64,000 nt of DNA from Galeruca laticollis (Eukaryota > Arthropoda > Insecta > Coleoptera > Chrysomelidae), in contig OY998175.1 of NCBI GenBank assembly GCA_963921935.1, positions 152,945,309 to 153,009,308 on the forward strand, given 5' to 3'. Positions 11,887 to 24,496 of this stretch are shown one piece after another (the stretch's first letter is position 1; the number at the start of each line of letters is the position of its first letter). A model generated the notes under the pieces. It saw only the letters and a list, made by a program, of their open reading frames with translations. It was not told where the DNA came from and made no database searches. A program made the translations under genes and the position numbers.

Positions 11887-12781
11887 AATTGTGGTAAGTA
11901 CTGATTGTTCAATATTAATTTGCTAATGAGTTTTTTTTAAATATCCTTTATACCTATACTTTTTCCATCAGTGATCAATAAGAAATTATTGTTTTACTTC
12001 GTTTAACGCAATAGTTTATTTTTTTAGGTTATATTGCTATCATTAGAACAGTTTATATAAGAAAAACTTTACCTCACAGTTCGTAGTCACTCTTAAACTC
12101 AGTTCTACAGATGATATTCCTTTCTGCTTCTTTTAATTTTGAATAGGATGGTCAAATAGTTCAAATTTATTATTCTTCCTATAATGTCACTATCAATCTG
12201 TCTTCCTGTACAATAATGTAGGTATTCTCAATTTACAATTTATTTTTATTACAATCTAATTCGTTAATATCTTAACTTTGATTTTGCTATCATTATCATT
12301 CACTATTATACAACATTCGAGTTTTTTTTTCTTATTATAAGTTTCAACAATTTACCTTGTTTAATAATTATAAAGTATTTTTCTCAGCTTCAGCTTTTCT
12401 TTCATATAACTTAACTTCTTTTTATTTTCTTTAACTAGATTTCTTTCTTAGGATAATTCTTTTCAACATTTCTGCTTCAAAAATTCCCTCTGTCATCAAT
12501 GTTTATTTCTCTTAGCAACCATCCATGACTTGTTATTCCTACTAGATTGATATTTTATTTCATGTAGAGATTAAGTAAGGACTTCGCGCACTACTCTTGA
12601 ATACTTTTAAATTTTCTTATCTAATGATTTTTTTTACAAATTAACATTTACATTAATAATCATTGGATTCATAATAATTATATCAGAGAAAATTTCTCTC
12701 AACCACCTCTATAATTCATTTGAGGAGAGTTTTCATTGAATTTATCATTTCAAATCTCTCAATTCTTATTTTAGTCCAATA
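11887..12781. other. AT-rich DNA between THAP element and LINE ORF1; no gene
   Basis: No conserved frame is visible on either strand. The LINE ORF1 reading stops being recognisable at about 12760. The same stretch recurs at 17260-18154 in unit B. Confidence 0.4.
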
Positions 12782-13648
12782 TGAAATATTTTAATTTACC
12801 ATGCTATATTTTATTGTTTTTTGTTTCTGAAATTCTAGACAATCTTTTCTTTCTATGATCACCATTACACAAAATACATATTCCTCTTATAGCCCTACAT
12901 TCGGTTTTTTCGTGTTCATCCCCACATATTGCGCATCTTAACCTACCTATACATTGGATATTTATATGACCGTACCTCAAACATTTTTTGCATTGAATCA
13001 CCCTTGGAATATATATTTCTACGTCATACACCATTTTTTCTATTATTACCTGCTTGGGTTTTGTCCCCTAAAGGTTACAATTATTGTAGTTGTAGGAATT
13101 AATTCATCATTTTACGCATCATTCTTTTGACAAAATTTATTTCCAAGTCTTGGCCTAATTATTTCATTTAATTCTGATTCACTAATATCTTTATCAATAT
13201 TTTTAATGACACCTTTTTTAGATGTAAAGAAAACCATATATGCTTCGTATTGTTTATATGATAACGACTTCGATTCTACTAATTTATTTTCACTTAAATA
13301 AGAATTCAATTAGACCTTTACTTTATTCAATCCTGTAACTGATATATTTAGAATATTTTCTCGTATATCTGGTTCTGCATTTGAAATTACTCTAGCCGTA
13401 GCAATTTTATGTAGCTTACCAATATTTCCAGTTTTCTTTTGAATAAATACAAAAAAGGGGCCTTGATCAGTTGATGAATATTTGTTTGTTTTTTCATGCT
13501 GTGACCTTATTGAACTATTATTTCTATTTTCATATATTTGACCCATTAAACTTGAATCATAGTTGTTTTGATTTCCTGGACCAGGAGGTTCCTGCAAACC
13601 TCTCAACTCTCCCGCACTCATAATTGCTAAATACACCGGTTCTCGCAC
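12782..13648 (-). pseudogene. I-like LINE ORF1 with CCHC knuckles, unit A copy
   Basis: Three minus-strand frames line up as one ORF1. The N-terminus (13648-13310) begins MREPVYLAIMSAGELRGLQE and has GPFFVFIQKKTGNIGKLHKI, the short domain seen at the start of I-type ORF1. After a stop comes KSLSYKQYEAYMVFFTSKKG (13309-13112), then a third frame with three knuckles: CKKCLRYGHINIQC, CAICGDEHEKTEC and CILCNGDH (13034-12804). Such proteins bind the element RNA. Stops and shifts between the frames show decay. Confidence 0.75.
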
Positions 13649-13776
13649 TCACAGCCACCTTATCCGTTTGAACGTTTAAACCGAACTGATCTTAAAATAT
13701 TTTCGTTTTAAAGTGTAGACAGAACGGATGTTTCCCAAGACACATAACAAATGGAATAAGGAGCAAAGGTGGATTA

Positions 13777-14414
13777 TTGGGAACAAGATCTGTTCAACTA
13801 CGATATAAGATAAATAACTTTAATTTAAGGTTGAGAAAAAACTTGATTAATGTAGAGATAAGGGTTACTTGTTCTGATTTGTTTGAGGTAGAAATGTATC
13901 TTAGATATATTAAGACAGAATTGCATAATGTTTTACCTAATGACATTTTAATTGAATTTAAAAATAGACAGTTAAAAAGATACAATATTTTTAGAAAAAT
14001 CAGGGAAACTCAGATATTAAAATTTGAGAGAATTAAAACTGATCTTTTTAACAATGTTAAATATGACAAAAATGGTTTAAGAACTTAACAGATATTGACT
14101 TTCCTTACAATATTAAAAAGTTTTTTTCGGCGAGCCCTCGGTTTAGTGTGGAGCCGTCAATGAGTGATTTCAAAATATCAAAAATTTTAGCTGATTTGGA
14201 AAATATTAAGAACTTAGATGATAACAACAAATATTTGGCGAGATCTCGCTTTACTAATATTTTTACTAATTTTTCACATAAACACAAAAATGACAGGCAT
14301 TGCATGAAGAAGTATTTTTTTGAGTGTAAAGATTTCCATAAAGTGCATCCAAATTTATATATAGTAAGAAGTGATAAAGGTACTGTTGTAATGATGGGTA
14401 TAAATAAATTATAA
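13777..14414 (+). pseudogene. PLE-1 N-terminal domain, unit A copy
   Basis: Two overlapping plus-strand frames. The first (13777-14088) reads NNFNLRLRKNLINVEIRV and IRETQILKFERIKTDLF. The second (14148-14414) reads SPRFSVEPSMSDFKISKILA upstream of its Met, then HPNLYIVRSDKGTVVMMG. The last block is the Penelope RT entry motif, usually KADKGN. After MMGINKL the RT sequence breaks off. The function in life is reverse transcription with the downstream endonuclease; here it is a relic. Confidence 0.65.
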
Positions 14415-15920
14415 TTATTAATATAATAATAATCATTGGAATTGGGACAACCGGTATCATATAAAAAAATGGAATAATATATCCTCAGGTAGTTCGTTAC
14501 GAAATTATATTAAACAAAAAGTGTTGATAATTTCGTAAAACTAGGTTAGCGGAAGTTATACCGTAAGCTATTTCAACTGTAGTTTAGAAGCATAATATAA
14601 AACAAAAAATTGAGAAATACCTGAACTCATGTATGAAATGTCAAATTCAGCAACCCACATATGGAGGTTAGTCGACAGGTAACTGAAAAATTTATTGAAG
14701 AGGGAAAAAAAGGAAATTGGAAGATACCAGAGCTTGTTCAGCCGGCGCGGCGATTTGAGCACCTCTGGTAGTTTCCGTGAATTTTGCGAAAATCACTAAA
14801 TAAGTGATATTCTTTTTTTTCGTTGTTTGTTGTGTGCATTTATTCTGGGCCTCCACGTCTGAGGAAAGAGATTCGTCCCCGGTGAGTAAATTGATCATTA
14901 TAATTAACAGACTAACCATTATTTGAGGAGTGTACATGCAGAATCGGGACATAAAAAATTGACAAAGGGTTGTCTTATTGTATAATCTAACAATCTTTCG
15001 AAACAATTACTTCTCGCTGCCGACTACATATATAAACTAACAATCAGATCGTCGGGGTATTTAGTTTACTTAAGTAATTGTATAGCATTTTTTTAAATTA
15101 AGAACTAAGGAGTAAATACCAATTATTCTAAATGTTTGTAAGGTTGGTATATTAATATATCAAATAAATCGGACGCAAATTTTTAAATAAATTCAGTCGA
15201 TCAGACAATCTCAGGCAGTTTTAAGTTCATCCATGTTAATTTAATTTATAAGCGGAATTTATCCGATATCACAGTTATTTGAATAGAGAGAGGGGAACGA
15301 ATCCTTAGGAGTTCCCGTTATCTGGTGTAATTCGAAGTATATTTTTTAAAAAAGGAAAAATCTAATCTAAAGTGGTATTTCAATTTCCGTCTATAAATTT
15401 TACTATGTTCAATTTTACAAAAGGTAAATCAAACTGTAATTCCTTCGATCGTTTTCTCAATTGTATTTTATGAGCCCTTTGCTAAGAAGTTAAACTGTCG
15501 ACTTTCCATATATTGTGTAATTTCTTCTTTTGTTTTGTTTGTTGTCAATTATAAGTAATAAGTATCGTCCCACTCATCTTTTCAAAATTATAAATCTTTT
15601 GTTCTAATTTGGCGACTGTAATTTTAATTAATTTCTGACTGTGTTGATTATAAATTTAGACTAACTTATAAGGGAATATATTTCTTAAGTGAACTCGACC
15701 TTTTATTTAAAATACTTTTAACCTTTCTTTTTATAAATCCTCGTATTGTAAACCGAGATCGAATTTCAAGCTCAAAAGTAATGATTCTCCTTGCGTTAGT
15801 GGAAGAAACTCTAGGTAACTAGAACATCCACGCATTGGCAAGGGGTTAATCATAATTATTATTACAAGTAACGTAAGGGTCGTTAAACGACCCTGGTAGC
15901 GTTACACTGTCATTGTTGCC
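14415..15920. other. Unclassified 1.5 kb island inside PLE-1 (repeated at 19790-21295)
   Basis: This block sits between the Penelope RT entry motif and the next recognisable RT codons. It has a minus-strand frame of 104 codons (15006-14692) with no recognised domain, a GC-richer patch at 14840-14890 (CCTCCACGTCTGAGG) and many AT-rich runs. It could be an inserted element or Penelope terminal-repeat sequence. I see no inverted ends. The copy in unit B is nearly identical. Confidence 0.4.
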
Positions 15921-16547
15921 ATGTATAGAGAGGATTATATAACACGCCCTGAAAAACTTTTAACTGATACTAAATATTATAAAAACATTCCTAGGAATCC
16001 TGTCTGTGCTGTAAGTAAAATAATAAAATCAAAGAGACGGAAGAAAGATTAGACCAAGGTAGAACATAGTGTGAAAATAAGAAGAGATATAGACTGCACT
16101 ACCGCAACTGTTGTAACGTCCCTAAGACAGAGCCAGAAGCGGTAGGTGGAAGAGGTGGTTACAGGGTTTTAGCTGGTAGGCGGTCGAGTAGTGGCAGCGA
16201 AAGCTGTGGAGTGACCCTGTCTGGTTTAGCAGAAAGGGGACGCAACACCTTGACTGAATCCGCAATCTACATTGAATTTGTTCAACTCTTATAATGAGCA
16301 CTTACAATTTACTGTCGAGAAAGAAGAAAATGGTAGTTTACCGTTTCTAGACATGAAAGTGCATAGGGGAGATTACAATATTATAAGAACTTCTTGGTAT
16401 AGAAAACCAATATGCATTAATAGATTTATCAATTATTGGTCATGTCATCCTCCCAAATTGAAAACAAATTTAATTCTCTCCCTTCGGGATAGAGTGAGAA
16501 AATTATCTCATGCATATTTCCTAAATAACGATCTAATTGCGTTGAAA
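15921..16547 (+). pseudogene. PLE-1 RT remnant and thumb, unit A copy
   Basis: MYREDYITRPEKLLTDTKYY (from 15921) is a typical Penelope stretch just before the RT fingers. About 210 bases of GC-richer, non-homologous sequence follow (16080-16270). The frame then picks up as LNLFNSYNEHLQFTVEKEEN and GSLPFLDMKVHRGDYNI, which in complete elements comes after the catalytic YxDD box. So the RT core is deleted. The frame runs into the duplication breakpoint at 16547. Confidence 0.7.
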
Positions 16548-18154
16548 GTTATTATAGTAATATATTTTTACATAGCTTTGTCAATAAGATCAAAATCTTT
16601 GAACAATGAGGCTGAAGTTCATTGATTTTACTCATGTTAATATTATAAATACGTATTGTAATGTACACATATCATATTGAAATAAAATTTATATTTTGCA
16701 GAGTAAAATAACTGTTTTTCTAATGCATTAAATGTCACACTCTTTAGGGACAATAAAAAAATAAAACCCTTATATAACAGTTTATTTTTTCCAAAAACAA
16801 AAAAAGCTAGAAAATAAAACACCAAAAGTCATAGAAACAATTTCACAAGACAACATCAACAAAAACAATCATTTATAAACTCATTACATAACTCCAAATA
16901 CATATATAATTCCTTACAATTAATGAAAGGCTAACTTAGTTCTACGCTTATTTACAAAAAATAAAATACAACACTGATTTAATAGCAGAATGTTACACAT
17001 AATATATCTATTAGCTAAACTATTTATGTTTCTCCAACATCTGGATTTTACACTAATAACGATTTAAAATAAGCACTCTTCATCTTAAAATAGGAAAATT
17101 GTCCTTCTCAAACACTACAAAACCCCACAAAATACAAAGTAAACCGTTTTATAACTATAAAACTCTGCAGTTTTCTAAACATAAATGAATGCACTGAATC
17201 AAATGTTTGACCGTCGCCGCCATATTGACAGCTGAAAAGTCACGTGGTTTGGATTGCCTAATTGTGGTAAGTACTGATTGTTCAATATTAATTTGCTAAT
17301 GAGTTTTTTTTAAATATCCTTTATACCTATACTTTTTCCATCAGTGATCAATAAGAAATTATTGTTTTACTTCGTTTAACGCAATAGTTTATTTTTTTAG
17401 GTTATATTGCTATCATTAGAACAGTTTATATAAGAAAAACTTTACCTCACAGTTCGTAGTCACTCTTAAACTCAGTTCTACAGATGATATTCCTTTCTGC
17501 TTCTTTTAATTTTGAATAGGATGGTCAAATAGTTCAAATTTATTATTCTTCCTATAATGTCACTATCAATCTGTCTTCCTGTACAATAATGTAGGTATTC
17601 TCAATTTACAATTTATTTTTATTACAATCTAATTCGTTAATATCTTAACTTTGATTTTGCTATCATTATCATTCACTATTATACAACATTCGAGTTTTTT
17701 TTTCTTATTATAAGTTTCAACAATTTACCTTGTTTAATAATTATAAAGTATTTTTCTCAGCTTCAGCTTTTCTTTCATATAACTTAACTTCTTTTTATTT
17801 TCTTTAACTAGATTTCTTTCTTAGGATAATTCTTTTCAACATTTCTGCTTCAAAAATTCCCTCTGTCATCAATGTTTATTTCTCTTAGCAACCATCCATG
17901 ACTTGTTATTCCTACTAGATTGATATTTTATTTCATGTAGAGATTAAGTAAGGACTTCGCGCACTACTCTTGAATACTTTTAAATTTTCTTATCTAATGA
18001 TTTTTTTTACAAATTAACATTTACATTAATAATCATTGGATTCATAATAATTATATCAGAGAAAATTTCTCTCAACCACCTCTATAATTCATTTGAGGAG
18101 AGTTTTCATTGAATTTATCATTTCAAATCTCTCAATTCTTATTTTAGTCCAATA

Positions 18155-19023
18155 TGAAATATTTTAATTTACCATGCTATATTTTATTGTTTTTTGTTTC
18201 TGAAATTCTAGACAATCTTTTCTTTCTATGATCACCATTACACAAAATACATATTCCTCTTATAGCCCTACATTCGGTTTTTTCGTGTTCATCCCCACAT
18301 ATTGCGCATCTTAACCTACCCCTACATTGGATATTTATATGACCGTACCTCAAACATTTTTTGCATTGAATCACCCTTGGAATATATATTTCTACGTCAT
18401 ACACCATTTTTTCTATTATTACCTGCTTGGGTTTTGTCCCCTAAAGGTTACAATTATTGTAGTTGTAGGAATTAATTCATCATTTTACGCATCATTCTTT
18501 TGACAAAATTTATTTCCAAGTCTTGGCCTAATTATTTCATTTAATTCTGATTCACTAATATCTTTATCAATATTTTTAATGACACCTTTTTTAGATGTAA
18601 AGAAAACCGGAATATATGCTTCGTATTGTTTATATGATAACGACTTCGATTCTACTAATTTATTTTCACTTAAATAAGAATTCAATTAGACCTTTACTTT
18701 ATTCAATCCTGTAACTGATATATTTAGAATATTTTCTCGTATATCTGGTTCTGCATTTGAAATTACTCTAGCCGTAGCAATTTTATGTAGCTTACCAATA
18801 TTTCCAGTTTTCTTTTGAATAAATACAAAAAAGGGCCTTGATCAGTTGATGAATATTTGTTTGTTTTTTCATGCTGTGACCTTATTGAACTATTATTTCT
18901 ATTTTCATATATTTGACCCATTAAACTTGAATCATAGTTGTTTTGATTTCCTGGACCAGGAGGTTCCTGCGAACCTCTCAACTCTCCCGCACTCATAATT
19001 GCTAAATACACCGGTTCTCGCAC
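18155..19023 (-). pseudogene. I-like LINE ORF1, unit B copy
   Basis: Duplicate of the ORF1 remnant in unit A. It differs by an Ile-to-Arg change next to the second knuckle, a 3-nt insertion giving AYIPVFF in place of AYMVFF, and one base lost in a G run that shifts the N-terminal frame earlier. The third knuckle frame is otherwise identical. Confidence 0.75.
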
Positions 19024-19151
19024 TCACAGCCACCTTATCCGTTTGAACGTTTAAACCGAACTGATCTTAAAATATTTTCGTTTTAAAGTGTAGACAGAAC
19101 GGATGTTTCCCAAGACACATAACAAATGGAATAAGGAGCAAAGGTGGATTA

Positions 19152-19789
19152 TTGGGAACAAGATCTGTTCAACTACGATATAAGATAAATAACTTTAATT
19201 TAAGGTTGAGAAAAAACTTGATTAATGTAGAGATAAGGGTTACTTGTTCTGATTTGTTTGAGGTAGAAATGTATCTTAGATATATTAAGACAGAATTGCA
19301 TAATGTTTTACCTAATGACATTTTAATTGAATTTAAAAATAGACAGTTAAAAAGATACAATATTTTTAGAAAAATCAGGGAAACTCAGATATTAAAATTT
19401 GAGAGAATTAAAACTGATCTTTTTAACAATGTTAAATATGACAAAAATGGTTTAAGAACTTAACAGATATTGACTTTCCTTACAATATTAAAAAGTTTTT
19501 TTCGGCGAGCCCTCGGTTTAGTGTGGAGCCGTCAATGAGTGATTTCAAAATATCAAAAATTTTAGCTGATTTGGAAAATATTAAGAACTTAGATGATAAC
19601 AACAAATATTTGGCGAGATCTCGCTTTACTAATATTTTTACTAATTTTTCACATAAACACAAAAATGACAGGCATTGCATGAAGAAGTATTTTTTTGAGT
19701 GTAAAGATTTCCATAGAGTGCATCCAAATTTATATACAGTAAGAAGTGATAAAGGTACTGTTGTAATGATGGGTATAAATAAATTATAA
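19152..19789 (+). pseudogene. PLE-1 N-terminal domain, unit B copy
   Basis: Same frames as in unit A with only scattered changes (for example HKVHPNLYIVR becomes HRVHPNLYTVR). It breaks off at the same codon, so the loss of the RT core is older than the duplication. Confidence 0.65.
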
Positions 19790-21295
19790 TTATTAATATA
19801 ATAATAATCATTGGAATTGGGACAACCGGTATCATATAAAAAAATGGAATAATATATCCTCAGGTAGTTCGTTACGAAATTATATTAAACAAAAAGTGTT
19901 GATAATTTCGTAAAACTAGGTTAGCGGAAGTTATACCGTAAGCTATTTCAACTGTAGTTTAGAAGCATAATATAAAACAAAAAATTGAGAAATACCTGAA
20001 CTCATGTATGAAATGTCAAATTCAGCAACCCACATATGGAGGTTAGTCGACAGGTAACTGAAAAATTTATTGAAGAGGGAAAAAAAGGAAATTGGAAGAT
20101 ACCAGAGCTTGTTCAGCCGGCGCGGCGATTTGAGCACCTCTGGTAGTTTCCGTGAATTTTGCGAAAATCACTAAATAAGTGATATTCTTTTTTTTCGTTG
20201 TTTGTTGTGTGCATTTATTCTGGGCCTCCACGTCTGAGGAAAGAGATTCGTCCCCGGTGAGTAAATTGATCATTATAATTAACAGACTAACCATTATTTG
20301 AGGAGTGTACATGCAGAATCGGGACATAAAAAATTGACAAAGGGTTGTCTTATTGTATAATCTAACAATCTTTCGAAACAATTACTTCTCGCTGCCGACT
20401 ACATATATAAACTAACAATCAGATCGTCGGGGTATTTAGTTTACTTAAGTAATTGTATAGCATTTTTTTAAATTAAGAACTAAGGAGTAAATACCAATTA
20501 TTCTAAATGTTTGTAAGGTTGGTATATTAATATATCAAATAAATCGGACGCAAATTTTTAAATAAATTCAGTCGATCAGACAATCTCAGGCAGTTTTAAG
20601 TTCATCCATGTTAATTTAATTTATAAGCGGAATTTATCCGATATCACAGTTATTTGAATAGAGAGAGGGGAACGAATCCTTAGGAGTTCCCGTTATCTGG
20701 TGTAATTCGAAGTATATTTTTTAAAAAAGGAAAAATCTAATCTAAAGTGGTATTTCAATTTCCGTCTATAAATTTTACTATGTTCAATTTTACAAAAGGT
20801 AAATCAAACTGTAATTCCTTCGATCGTTTTCTCAATTGTATTTTATGAGCCCTTTGCTAAGAAGTTAAACTGTCGACTTTCCATATATTGTGTAATTTCT
20901 TCTTTTGTTTTGTTTGTTGTCAATTATAAGTAATAAGTATCGTCCCACTCATCTTTTCAAAATTATAAATCTTTTGTTCTAATTTGGCGACTGTAATTTT
21001 AATTAATTTCTGACTGTGTTGATTATAAATTTAGACTAACTTATAAGGGAATATATTTCTTAAGTGAACTCGACCTTTTATTTAAAATACTTTTAACCTT
21101 TCTTTTTATAAATCCTCGTATTGTAAACCGAGATCGAATTTCAAGCTCAAAAGTAATGATTCTCCTTGCGTTAGTGGAAGAAACTCTAGGTAACTAGAAC
21201 ATCCACGCATTGGCAAGGGGTTAATCATAATTATTATTACAAGTAACGTAAGGGTCGTTAAACGACCCTGGTAGCGTTACACTGTCATTGTTGCC

Positions 21296-22519
21296 ATGTA
21301 TAGAGAGGATTATATAACACGCCCTGAAAAACTTTTAACTGATACTAAATATTATAAAAACATTCCTAGGAATCCTGTCTGTGCTGTAAGTAAAATAATA
21401 AAATCAAAGAGACGGAAGAAAGATTAGACCAAGGTAGAACATAGTGTGAAACTAAGAAGAGATATAGACTGCACTACCGCAACTGTTGTAACGTCCCTAA
21501 GACAGAGCCAGAAGCGGTAGGTGGAAGAGGTGGTTACAGGGTTTTAGCTGGTAGGCGGTCGAGTAGTGGCAGCGAAAGCTGTGGAGTGACCCTGTCTGGT
21601 TTAGCAGAAAGGGGACGCAACACCTTGACTGAATCCGCAATCTACATTGAATTTGTTCAACTCTTATAATGAGCACTTACAATTTACTGTCGAGAAAGAA
21701 GAAAATGGTAGTTTACCGTTTCTAGACATGAAAGTGCATAGGGGAGATTACAATATTATAAGAACTTCTTGGTATAGAAAACCAATATGCATTAATAGAT
21801 TTATCAATTATTGGTCATGTCATCCTCCCAAATTGAAAACAAATTTAATTCTCTCCCTTCGGGATAGAGTGAGAAAATTATCTCATGCATATTTCCTAAA
21901 TAACGATCTAATTGCGTTGAAAGACATTCTATTTCAAAACTCATACCCTCGAAGTATGATAAACAAATTTTTAAACAACACTCCGACAATTTTTATTAAA
22001 AATGAAGATGTTGCATCTGATTCAGTCCACAGTACAGATTTGTGTTTTGGTTTATTACCATACATACCTGGTGTAACACCTGACCTGCTTAAAGTTTTGA
22101 AGGGTTCAACTACTGTTAAGGTTGCAACCTATAATTTACTTACGATTAACAATCTTTACACTAAGGTCAAGTCAAGGTTGGGCATAGGCGAGATGTCTAA
22201 TCTTGTTTACAGCATGCATTCCTTGTAACGAATGTAATCAAATTTATATACGTCAGACTTCTAGATGTTTATCTGGGAGACTGACTTCACATAAGAGCGA
22301 CTGTAATACTGCAGAGTTGTCTTGTTCTTTGGCGGAACACGTTATTGTTGGTAAACATACTATGAGTTTTGATAATACTAAAATGGTTGCAAGGGAAAAA
22401 AATTACAATAAGAGAGTTTTTTTGAGATGTGTCACATACATAGAAATTTAAATAACTGTCTAAACAAAAAGTCTGATCTTGATGAACTTAGCAAAATCTA
22501 TACCAACTGTGTAGAATAA
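21296..22519 (+). pseudogene. PLE-1 RT thumb and GIY-YIG endonuclease, unit B copy
   Basis: The same start as in unit A continues here into the full C-terminal part. The thumb frame (21647-22228) has FLDMKVHRG, SWYRKPICINRFINYWSCHP and KVKSRLGIGEMSNLVY. A frame change then leads into the endonuclease (22203-22451) with CIPCNECNQIYIRQTSRCLS and LAEHVIVGKHTMSFDNTK, and a final shift into LNKKSDLDELSKIYTNCVE before TAA at 22517. The Cys-rich insert and the GIY-YIG fold are diagnostic of Penelope elements. In the core the usual YIGQT reads YIRQT, so the second signature glycine is lost. Confidence 0.8.
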
Positions 22520-22826
22520 CTAAATTATTTCATTTCTTGACAATATTTATACATCACCCTATACATTCTTTCACAACACCAATTCATATAACTGTATAAA
22601 TATATTCGATACCTAAATTGCTAATAATATTATTAGAACATTTGGTCTTCTTCTTCTTTTTGTTTTGTGACAAAAACCAATACTTACTGACTTTGAAACG
22701 GATACCTTTCTCCCTTGGTATATCGTTTTTAATATTCATTCTGACTGTATTTTAATTGTTGTGCTAGTTCAAAGTGTTCACATTTCTACAAAGCATTGTA
22801 GATTGGATCATTTTAAATGTTTAGAC

Positions 22827-22840
22827 CATTGGTTCCCAAC
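22827..22840 (+). repeat. hAT-1 left terminal inverted repeat
   Basis: Fourteen bases beginning CATTGGTTCCC pair with the right end, with one mismatch at the third base (CAT against CAG). Confidence 0.9.
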
Positions 22841-24360
22841 GGAGGCGATACCGCCCCCCTGTGGGCGCTGCAGCCTTTTAGGGGGGCGGTAGCGGATTCA
22901 GAAGCAAATAATAAGCAGTCAAGAGGAATGGTGAAATAAAAATAATGTAATAAGGGTTAATAAGCAGTTTTAAATTAGCATTAATAATAATTATAATAAT
23001 TTCTTTTAGTTCAGAATAGAAGTATATGACTTGTCCTCGCACGTTGATAAGCGAACGCGCGATGTTCATATAAAATAACATGTTCCGACATGTTCGCACA
23101 CAGACAACTTGAATCATGCACGAAATGAAACGTATAAAAGCAACAGCTCTACGAATTTTTTGTTAGTTAGTTGTATATGCTTGGCTGCGATATATAGTAG
23201 TGAATCATAAGCTCTGCCGTAGTAAATAATCGTGAGTGGTGTGTCATTTTATAAACATTACTATCTATAAATCTATTGAGAATTTAATTTTTGTATGAAA
23301 ATGGCTGAATCTACTTCTAAATTAAAAAAGAAATGCCGGCAATACAGTAATGAATATTTAAAATATGGATTTGCGGAATCTTCTACAAACAAATCATTAC
23401 CTATGTGTTTAATTTGCCGAAAAGTTTTTTCAAATGAAGCTATGAAACCTTCTAGGCTATAAGAGCATTTACATAAAATGCATCCTGATAAGAAGAACAA
23501 AGATATATTCTATTTTCAAGAACTCGAGAAACAATATTTAAAACAGCCAACTATTTCAAACCTTTTTGCATCGTCTTCTAAACGAGACGATGATGGGCTA
23601 CGAGCCTCATATAACGTTTCATTGTTAATCGCAAAGTTAGGAAAACCACACACCATTGGCGAGGAATTAATTTTGCCGGCAGTCGAAGAGATGTTAAAAA
23701 CTGTTCTCCATCATAAGACACCATTTGATATCATTAAAAAAATTCCTCTCAGTAATAATTCAGTGCAAAGAAGAATAGATGAAATGGCAAATGACGTTGA
23801 AATATCATTATGCGATTACCTAAAGACTTGCAAATTTTCCATTCAACTCGATGAATCAACTTGTTGGCTCTCTAAAGGTGTTTGTCTGAATCGTTTTTTC
23901 AATCTATTTGACTCAGTGTTGGAATTTCTTGAAGAAAACGAACAATTGCGAGAAAACCTGATTACGTCAAAAAAATGACATCGCTTATTTGACGGACCTG
24001 TTTAAAGTATTTAATCAAGTTAATCTACAATTGCAAGGTGATGATTTAAATTTAATTAAAACTAAAAACGTCATAGCTGCTTTTGCAGGAAAACTTCTTA
24101 TATTCAAAAGAAATCTTGGTAGAGGTGAGTACAACCATTTTGCCACATTATCAACAGTGTCTGCAAAACCGGAAGATTTACTTACTTACTGCCACCACTT
24201 GGAAGTTCTTCATGTTGATTTTACAGAGCGTTTCAAAGATATTTTAAACATGGAAATACCAAGTTGGGTTATATATCCTTTCGCAAACACAGATACTGAA
24301 GGCTCATCAAATTTGGAAGAGGAGCTATTAGAACTCACAACTAACGAAGAACTGAAAGTA

Positions 24361-24386
24361 CGGTATCCGCCAAAATAAACAGTACC
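24361..24386 (+). repeat. mariner left terminal inverted repeat
   Basis: Begins CGGTATCCGCC and ends AACAGTACC. It follows a TA dinucleotide. Confidence 0.9.
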
Positions 24387-24496
24387 GAAACAGAGAGTGC
24401 TGTGGAGTTGTTTATGTAATATGGATTTGTCATATTTGACTTAATTGTCATTAGTTGATATATTAATAGTACACTGCAGTTAAATTTGATTTAAAA

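Larger units (their letters stand above)
4260..13720 (-). mobile_element. I-like LINE copy 1, minus strand, split by insertions
   Basis: Collinear pieces of one non-LTR retrotransposon can be followed on the minus strand: ORF1 N-terminus and CCHC knuckles (13648-12782), ORF1 C-terminus (about 9430-9100), endonuclease N-terminus (9045-8629), endonuclease C-terminus, RT and RNase H (7785-4512), then 3' UTR and A-rich tail (about 4511-4290). A 0.84 kb inverted-repeat element interrupts the endonuclease, and a 3.3 kb block with a THAP-type element interrupts ORF1. A CCHC ORF1 plus EN, RT and RNase H fits the I group of LINEs. That the pieces are one copy is inferred from order and strand. Part of the 5' piece lies in the tandem duplication and so occurs twice. 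Confidence 0.65.
11175..16547. repeat. Tandem duplication, unit A (5373 bp)
   Basis: This unit is followed without a gap by an almost identical unit B. It starts inside the THAP element (GTTATTATAG at 11175) and ends inside the Penelope-like element (GCGTTGAAA at 16547). It contains the right part of the THAP element, the I-like LINE ORF1, the Penelope N-terminus, an unclassified island and part of the Penelope thumb region. The join GCGTTGAAA/GTTATTATAG has about one base of microhomology. Confidence 0.95.
16548..21922. repeat. Tandem duplication, unit B (5375 bp)
   Basis: Direct repeat of unit A at an offset of 5373-5375 bases. The few differences I noticed include a 3-nt insertion near 18608, one base fewer in the G run at 18836, and scattered substitutions (near 12952/18325, 14340/19715, 16073/21448). 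The Penelope frame continues past the right end of unit B, so unit B keeps the original junction and unit A ends at the duplication breakpoint. Confidence 0.95.

Noticed and set aside
14692..15006. 104-codon minus-strand frame in the PLE-1 island, repeated at 20067-20381
   Set aside because: No recognisable domain. Its identity in both units only reflects the tandem duplication, not selection.
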